From NCBI GenBank assembly GCA_029859385.1, contig JAOUDF010000100.1, positions 1-9,293 of the forward strand: DNA of 9,293 nucleotides. Direction: 5' to 3'. This document shows positions 5,692-9,293 of the stretch, one piece after another. The stretch's first letter is position 1. Each line of letters starts with the position of its first letter. Position numbers and translations under genes: made by a program. The DNA comes from Nitrospirota bacterium (lineage in GTDB: Bacteria > Nitrospirota > JAOUDF01). The notes under the pieces are model-generated. The model was not told the origin of the DNA. It ran no database searches and saw nothing but the letters and a program-made list of their open reading frames with translations.

Positions 5692-5720
5692 AATTTATAA
5701 ACAAGCCTATGGGTTGTCAA
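5692..5720 (-). promoter_or_regulatory. Proximal cooS promoter (sigma70-type)
   Basis: The minus strand carries a perfect -35, TTGACA (5720-5715), followed after 15 bp by TATAAA (5699-5694) or after 17 bp by TAAATT (5697-5692). The predicted start near 5686 gives a leader of about 45 bases to the cooS ATG. Upstream of it GGTTAC-N5-GTGACC (near 5745-5729) forms an imperfect dyad and CGTGAC occurs twice, 25 bp apart, possibly regulator contacts, but no consensus is recognised. Confidence 0.6.
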
Positions 5721-5782
5721 GAAAAAACGGTCACGATCAGTAACCAGGATTCTTGTCACGGAGTGTTTGGGGTTCATTTTTA

Positions 5783-5823
5783 ATAATAATTCTTAATTAT
5801 GCCCGGTGTCGTGCCTATGTCAA
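5783..5823 (-). promoter_or_regulatory. Distal cooS promoter with CooA-like motif and AT-rich palindrome
   Basis: A second TTGACA (5823-5818) is followed after 16 bp by CATAAT (5801-5796), five of six to consensus, which would give a leader of about 150 bases. Overlapping it, TGACA-taggca-CGACA (5822-5807) matches the CooA consensus TGTCR-N6-YGACA at nine of ten positions. If the -10 is instead TATTAT (5788-5783), that motif is centred near -38.5, a position used by CRP-family activators. A palindrome ATAATT-AAG-AATTAT (5800-5786) covers the -10 area. The sequence does not decide between constitutive and CO-regulated use; no cooA gene is in the window. Confidence 0.5.
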
Positions 5824-5894
5824 GGAGAATTTGAGGTGGGGGGAAGGGTGAACCTGGTTGCCTTGGGCCCATAGCGCAGGATGTTGGTACTGCT

Positions 5895-5935
5895 AAAACC
5901 CGTACTCTCGGGAGATCAGTTCCCGAGAGTACGGG
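5895..5935 (-). terminator. Intrinsic terminator of the HTH gene
   Basis: Directly after the HTH gene stop, the minus strand forms a perfect 15-bp stem, CCCGTACTCTCGGGA with TCCCGAGAGTACGGG (arms 5935-5921 and 5913-5899), with a seven-base loop, followed by TTTTAGC. It isolates the HTH gene from cooS, so the two are separate units. The remaining stretch 5824-5894 shows nothing recognisable. Confidence 0.85.
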
Positions 5936-5941
5936 AAGATG

Positions 5942-6454
5942 CTATCTTCTTTTCAGGCCTTTTTTGGCCAGCGGTTTTGCTTTTTTCGCCTTGGCGGGTT
6001 TGCTGCTGGTAGTTTTGGCCTTGGCTGCCGGTTTGGCTTCCTTCAGCACCTTTTCCTTCCTGCTCTTCAATTGGCGGATATTCTTGATAAAGGATTCGAC
6101 ATCCTTCATCTCCTTCTCGTTGAAGTCGCTCAGCATTTCGAGAAGGCGCTTTTCCTTGTCATTGAGGCAGAGCTTCTTGAGCTCTTCCATGTCTCTGTAG
6201 CCGTAGAAAATCCCCTTGATGACGTCAGGGGCCCTGTCGCGGTGCGCCTGCAGGATAAGGGACTGCTCGTCGATCCCGAGTTTCCGGGCGTATTCAATCA
6301 GGGTCCTGTCTCGCGGGATATGCTCGGCAGCCACCGTCTTGCGAAGGTTCTCGTAGGGGATGTCGAGCTCCTTGGCGCAGTCCTTGATGGTCTCATATCC
6401 CTTGCTCTTGATGGCTTTCATTACGATATCAGATACCCGTTCCGATGTTTTCAC
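5942..6454 (-). CDS. HTH (XRE-like) DNA-binding protein with Lys/Ala-rich tail
   Basis: A 170-residue protein of three parts. Residues about 5-70 look like a lambda-repressor-type helix-turn-helix: AIKSKGYETIKDCAKELDIP followed by YENLRKTVAAEHIPRDRTLIEYARKLGID, the usual spacing of helices in XRE regulators. Residues 86-130 are charged helix (EELKKLCLNDKEKRLLEMLSDF...), perhaps for dimerisation. Residues 130-170 are a low-complexity Lys/Ala/Pro tail (KPAAKAKTTSSKPAKAKKAK) like histone H1 or AlgP-type tails, expected to bind DNA non-specifically. The start is GTG at 6454 with GGGAGGG four bases upstream. A palindrome sits in its promoter spacer, so autoregulation is likely. It lies between rimO and cooS, with a terminator after it. 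Whether it controls cooS is inference only. No named family is recognised beyond the HTH fold. Confidence 0.8.
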   Translation of the reverse strand: MKTSERVSDIVMKAIKSKGYETIKDCAKELDIPYENLRKTVAAEHIPRDRTLIEYARKLGIDEQSLILQAHRDRAPDVIKGIFYGYRDMEELKKLCLNDKEKRLLEMLSDFNEKEMKDVESFIKNIRQLKSRKEKVLKEAKPAAKAKTTSSKPAKAKKAKPLAKKGLKRR

Positions 6455-6535
6455 GTACCCTCCCTTTTATGGTTGACGATGATGCTTTAATAATTAGGTG
6501 GAAAGAAGCGAAGTAACTTTATAGGATTTCCACTT

Positions 6536-6563
6536 TTTATATATGACATAAGTCATGAGTAAA
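6536..6563 (-). promoter_or_regulatory. Promoter of the HTH gene with a palindromic operator centred in the spacer
   Basis: On the minus strand TTTACT (6563-6558) and TATAAA (6541-6536) are 16 bp apart. The spacer holds the palindrome ATGAC-TTAT-GTCAT (6556-6543), leaving exactly one base on each side. A dimer bound there would cover both promoter elements, the textbook layout of a self-repressed regulator gene. The leader would be about 75 bases. The rest of the rimO-HTH gap (6564-6633) has a GC-rich weak hairpin near 6601-6625 without a T-tract. Confidence 0.6.
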
Positions 6564-6633
6564 AAACTTTATTTAGGTAGGTGGTATCTGACTGTGTTTA
6601 CTGGCCCGCAAGCGCAGTGGGCAGGGGGAATCT

Positions 6634-7980
6634 TCAGTTTACGATGGGTCCGACCAGGTCATAGTCATGTACCTTCTCGACTTTTACCGTAACTATATCT
6701 CCCGGTTGCGCAGATCCTTCGGTAATGTAGACGACGCCGTCTATATCGGGCGCCTGTCCCTGGGTGCGTCCTTCAAGTAACAGCTCTGTCTCTCGGGAAA
6801 GACCATCCACCATCACTCTTTGCACTGTGCCTTTTAGTTTGCTGAGTTTCTTCCGGGAAATTTTTTTCTGGGCTTTCATGATCGCAGACTTCCTCTTTTC
6901 CATTACTTTTTGCGATACCTGATCAGGCATGGAGGCAGAGGGGGTGCCCTCTTCCGCTGAGAAAGTGAAGACGCCGAGTCGGTCAAACTCGGTAGCTTCA
7001 ACAAACTGGAGCAGCTCATCGAACTGCCGATCCGTCTCGCCCGGAAAGCCGACGATGAGCGATGTCCGCAGCGTTATCCCCGGGATACGCTGCCGGAGCC
7101 CGTTGATGGTCCGTCGGATATCATCGCCGGTACAACGCCGCTTCATCCTTTTCAGGATATCATCGCTGACATGCTGCACCGGCAGGTCGACATATTTGCA
7201 AATCTTCTCCTCTGACGCAATGGCATCCATAATCGCCTCAGAGAACTGCATCGGATAACTGTAGAGCAGTCGTATCCACTCCACGCCGCCAAGCCGTCCT
7301 AGTTTATGAAGGAGCCTTGCCAGTTCCCGCTCACCTTTGTCGTGTCCAAAGTAGGTGGTGTCCTGGGCGATGAGTATGATCTCCTTTACCCCGTCGTCGG
7401 CCATGGCCCTGGCTTCGTCCAGGATGTCGTCGATGGAGCGGCTCTTGAACCGACCCCGCATCTTCGGGATGACACAGAAGCTGCATAAATGGTCGCACCC
7501 TTCGGCGATCTTGAGGTAGGCGTAATGTTTTGGCGTAATCCGCAACCTCGGCGTTGTGTGATCGTAGAGAAACTCGGGCGGCTGGACCCAAAGACGCTCG
7601 TGGGATGGATTGGCGGTCAACTCATTGCTGATTTCGACAATCTTCGGGAACTCGCTCGTGCCGACAATGGCGTCGATCTCCGGGATCTCCTTGAGAAGAT
7701 CTTCCTGATACCTCTGTCCGAGGCAGCCGGCTACGATCAGTGCGCGGCAGTTTCCCTTTTCCTTATATGCGGCCATCTCCAGGATGGTGTCAATCGACTC
7801 GGTCTTGGCCTCGTCGATGAAGCCGCAGGTGTTGATGACGATGACGTCGGCCTCCCCCGGGTCCTGGGTAAGGGTATAGCCGGAATTGTCATAGAGGCCC
7901 AGCATTACCTCCGAGTCCACCTGGTTTTTGGGACAGCCAAGGGTGACCATCCCGATCTTCTTCTTTGCGGTGTTGCTCAA
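6634..7980 (-). CDS. rimO: Ribosomal protein S12 methylthiotransferase RimO
   Basis: RimO is a radical-SAM enzyme with two [4Fe-4S] clusters that adds a methylthio group to the conserved Asp of ribosomal protein S12. The 448 residues show the three domains in order. The MTTase domain has cluster cysteines C16 (TLGCPKNQVDSE), C52 (NTCGFI) and C86 (AGCLGQRY). The radical-SAM domain has C162-x3-C166-x2-C169 (EGCDHLCSFCVIPKMRGR). The C-terminal TRAM domain begins near 380 (KLKGTVQRVMVDG). CPKNQVDSE and IPKMRGRFKSR point to RimO rather than the tRNA enzyme MiaB. Length is close to the enterobacterial protein (441). The start is TTG at 7980, overlapping the yraN stop as TTGA, with GGGAG six bases upstream, so translation is coupled to yraN. 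The gene is followed by the HTH gene, which has its own promoter. Confidence 0.97.
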   Translation of the reverse strand: MSNTAKKKIGMVTLGCPKNQVDSEVMLGLYDNSGYTLTQDPGEADVIVINTCGFIDEAKTESIDTILEMAAYKEKGNCRALIVAGCLGQRYQEDLLKEIPEIDAIVGTSEFPKIVEISNELTANPSHERLWVQPPEFLYDHTTPRLRITPKHYAYLKIAEGCDHLCSFCVIPKMRGRFKSRSIDDILDEARAMADDGVKEIILIAQDTTYFGHDKGERELARLLHKLGRLGGVEWIRLLYSYPMQFSEAIMDAIASEEKICKYVDLPVQHVSDDILKRMKRRCTGDDIRRTINGLRQRIPGITLRTSLIVGFPGETDRQFDELLQFVEATEFDRLGVFTFSAEEGTPSASMPDQVSQKVMEKRKSAIMKAQKKISRKKLSKLKGTVQRVMVDGLSRETELLLEGRTQGQAPDIDGVVYITEGSAQPGDIVTVKVEKVHDYDLVGPIVN

Positions 7981-8351
7981 CAGAATCTCCCTGCGTCAAA
8001 GGCGCTTCTGATATGTTCAATTTCAGGTTTACCGCTCTGCATGCTTATGCCGACGACATCAAACCTGCATGCGATGTCCCCGAGTTTCTTCTTCGCGATA
8101 TAAGCCAACGCGGTCTTTACGATCTGGGCTTGCTTCCTGCCGGTTACCGCTTCGGCGGGGGTGCCGTACCTGTCACCCCTTCTTGTTTTTACTTCTATGA
8201 ATACTACGGTATCGCCATCGAGGGCGATAAGGTCGATCTCGCCGATCTTCAGGCTGAAGTTTCGTTCCAGTATCCTGTACCCTTTTCTTTTGAGATACCG
8301 TTCAGCCGTATCCTCTCCTGTTCTCCCGAGAAGTTTTCTGACGATGGACAT
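7977..8351 (-). CDS. yraN: YraN/UPF0102 family nuclease-fold protein
   Basis: A 124-residue member of UPF0102 (YraN), predicted to share the restriction-endonuclease-like fold of Holliday junction resolvases. The signature is G37-E38-I-D40 in KIGEIDLIALDGD and the E53-V-K55 motif in VVFIEVKTR; E38, D40, E53 and K55 would form the metal-dependent nuclease site. RTGEDTAERYLKRKGYRILERNF (10-32) is the family N-terminal helix. I chose ATG at 8351 because GGAGG is five bases upstream and the promoter's predicted start near 8365 leaves no room for the alternative TTG at 8363, which also lacks a ribosome site. The stop overlaps the rimO start. The biological role of the family is not established, and activity is unproven for most members. 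Confidence 0.93.
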   Translation of the reverse strand: MSIVRKLLGRTGEDTAERYLKRKGYRILERNFSLKIGEIDLIALDGDTVVFIEVKTRRGDRYGTPAEAVTGRKQAQIVKTALAYIAKKKLGDIACRFDVVGISMQSGKPEIEHIRSAFDAGRFC

Positions 8352-8371
8352 GCCGGCCTCCAATTTCCGGG

Positions 8372-8400
8372 ATTATCGGCCTAACGGCGATTGCTGTCAA
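8372..8400 (-). promoter_or_regulatory. Promoter of yraN-rimO
   Basis: Minus-strand TTGACA (8400-8395), a 17-bp spacer and GATAAT (8377-8372) give a near-consensus sigma70 promoter. The start point would be about 8365, giving a leader of roughly 14 bases that contains the GGAGG site of the ATG at 8351. Confidence 0.75.
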
Positions 8401-8417
8401 GAAACACGAACCGGCCT

Positions 8418-8446
8418 TTGCAACCGTGGCCTTCCTGTGGTAGTCT
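8418..8446 (+). promoter_or_regulatory. Weak candidate promoter for trmFO
   Basis: TTGCAA (8418-8423), a 17-bp spacer and TAGTCT (8441-8446) are the best plus-strand hexamers in the divergent region, matching consensus at four and three of six positions. Ribosome-site candidate AAGGA near 8476 is far (about 12 bases) from the ATG. The spacing is right but the match is poor. Confidence 0.3.
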
Positions 8447-8492
8447 GCGCCGTCAATTTCTGATATTTCCACTACAAGGACGTTTCCTTAAG

Positions 8493-9293
8493 ATGTCAAA
8501 TATTACCATCATCGGCGGCGGTCTTGCAGGCTGCGAGGCGGCATGGCAGGCGGCGGAAAGAGGCGTGGAAGTGCGTCTCTTCGAGATGCGGCCGACGACA
8601 AGGACCCCGGCGCATAACACCGATCAGCTGGCCGAGCTGGTCTGCTCCAACTCGCTCCGCTCTGCGGATACCAACAACGCCGTGGGACTGTTGAAGGAAG
8701 AGATGCGACGGCTCGGGTCGCTCGTTATGCAGGTGGCCGACGAAACGCGCGTCCCGGCAGGCTCGGCGCTGGCGGTAGATAGAGGACTCTTTTCACGGCG
8801 GATGACCGACCTGATCTCGGACCATCCTTATATAGGGCTTGTGCGGGAGGAGGTGACCGCCATCCCGGAGGACGGCATCACCGTGGTCGCTTCGGGGCCG
8901 CTCACGTCTGAGTCCTTGACAAAGGCCCTCCGGATGTTTACAAGAGAGGACTATCTCTATTTTTACGATGCCATAGCTCCGATTGTCGACGCCGATTCTC
9001 TGGACATGAGCATCGTGTTCCGTGCCTCGCGCTACGGCAAGGGGGGTGACGACTATCTCAACTGCCCTATGTCGAAAGAGGAATACGACCGGTTTTACGA
9101 TGCCCTCATGGCGGCGGAGAAAGTGCCGGTGCGGGCCTTTGAGGATGAGCGATTCTTCGAAGGGTGCATGCCCGTTGAAGTGATGGCGGCACGGGGGCGC
9201 GATACGCTCCGTTTTGGTCCCATGAAGCCGGTGGGGCTCGATGATCCGAGGACGGGGAGATGGCCCCATGCGGTTGTCCAGCTGCGGCAGGAG
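8493..9293 (+). CDS. trmFO: Methylenetetrahydrofolate-tRNA-(uracil-54-C5) methyltransferase TrmFO, N-terminal 267 residues, cut by window edge
   Basis: TrmFO is a flavoprotein that makes m5U54 in the tRNA T-loop using methylenetetrahydrofolate and NAD(P)H. The open frame runs from ATG at 8493 to the right edge with no stop, giving 267 codons of an expected 435-440. The FAD-binding Rossmann motif is IIGGGLAGCEAAWQ (6-19), followed by VRLFEMRPTTRTPAH (27-41), LVCSNSLRS (49-57, with C51 matching the reactive Cys53 of Bacillus subtilis), FDAIAPIVD-like FYDAIAPIVD (157-166) and FEGCMPVEVMA (222-232, C225 matching Cys226). These distinguish it from GidA/MnmG. It is the only plus-strand gene, transcribed away from yraN-rimO. 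The start fits the family N-terminus; no strong Shine-Dalgarno sequence precedes it. Confidence 0.96.
   Translation, partial: MSNITIIGGGLAGCEAAWQAAERGVEVRLFEMRPTTRTPAHNTDQLAELVCSNSLRSADTNNAVGLLKEEMRRLGSLVMQVADETRVPAGSALAVDRGLFSRRMTDLISDHPYIGLVREEVTAIPEDGITVVASGPLTSESLTKALRMFTREDYLYFYDAIAPIVDADSLDMSIVFRASRYGKGGDDYLNCPMSKEEYDRFYDALMAAEKVPVRAFEDERFFEGCMPVEVMAARGRDTLRFGPMKPVGLDDPRTGRWPHAVVQLRQE

Noticed and set aside
4582..5700. 372-codon open frame on the plus strand antisense to cooS
   Set aside because: It is a mirror of the high-GC cooS coding strand; the peptide has no recognisable domain while the opposite frame encodes a complete CODH.
5641..5941. A hidden small gene or riboswitch between the HTH gene and cooS
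   Set aside because: No frame with a ribosome site was found, and beyond the promoter and dyad elements listed there is no multi-helix structure I recognise as a riboswitch.
6601..6625. GC-rich hairpin after rimO as a terminator
   Set aside because: Only four to six pairs with a bulge, and no T-tract follows on the minus strand.
8793..9269. 158-codon minus-strand frame inside trmFO
   Set aside because: trmFO on the plus strand is certain from its FAD motif and two catalytic cysteines; this frame is its antisense.

Overview
The window looks like chromosomal DNA from an anaerobic Gram-negative bacterium, most plausibly a former Deltaproteobacterium (Desulfobacterota or Desulfuromonadales-like). 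The pointers are a CooS-type Ni-Fe carbon monoxide dehydrogenase close in residue numbering to the Desulfovibrio enzyme, an archaeal/anaerobe-style iron-sulfur flavoprotein, a lipid-anchored c-type monoheme cytochrome, and TrmFO (the folate-dependent tRNA m5U54 methyltransferase). No 16S or other phylogenetic marker is present, so the assignment is an inference from gene content. There are no tRNA or rRNA genes, insertion sequences, CRISPR arrays or phage genes. Eleven of the twelve genes are on the minus strand; only trmFO at the right edge is on the plus strand.

Layout in minus-strand transcription order (right to left). (1) A divergent promoter region at 8352-8492 separates trmFO (plus, cut by the right edge) from yraN-rimO, which overlap by TTGA and share a near-consensus promoter at 8372-8400. 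(2) A small helix-turn-helix protein with a Lys/Ala-rich histone-like tail (5942-6454) has a 14-bp palindrome exactly centred between its -35 and -10, and ends in a perfect 15-bp terminator stem. (3) A 300-bp regulatory region holding two tandem promoters, a CooA-like 9/10 motif and two further dyads leads to cooS (3628-5640), which ends in its own intrinsic terminator. (4) Only 17 bases beyond that terminator's T-tract lies an ATGA-coupled pair: an iron-sulfur flavoprotein and a monoheme cytochrome lipoprotein. (5) Next come a secreted PA14-domain protein, preceded by a near-perfect 20-bp palindrome, and then tsaB and rimI, tightly packed. (6) Last are a DUF465/YdcH-like small protein preceded by a 9-bp direct repeat of 21-bp period, and the 5' end of ilvD (dihydroxy-acid dehydratase), cut by the left edge.

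Functionally the window mixes two themes. One is translation-apparatus modification: trmFO (tRNA m5U54), rimO (S12 methylthiolation), tsaB (tRNA t6A37) and rimI (S18 acetylation). The other is low-potential redox metabolism: cooS, the iron-sulfur flavoprotein and the cytochrome. CooS has all metal-ligand cysteines and the cluster histidine and should be a working CO dehydrogenase, but no cooC, cooF, hydrogenase or acetyl-CoA synthase gene accompanies it here. The most interesting parts are the cooS control region, the possible CO-to-cytochrome electron route suggested by the neighbours, and three unrelated palindromic or repeated operator candidates upstream of the HTH, PA14 and DUF465 genes.
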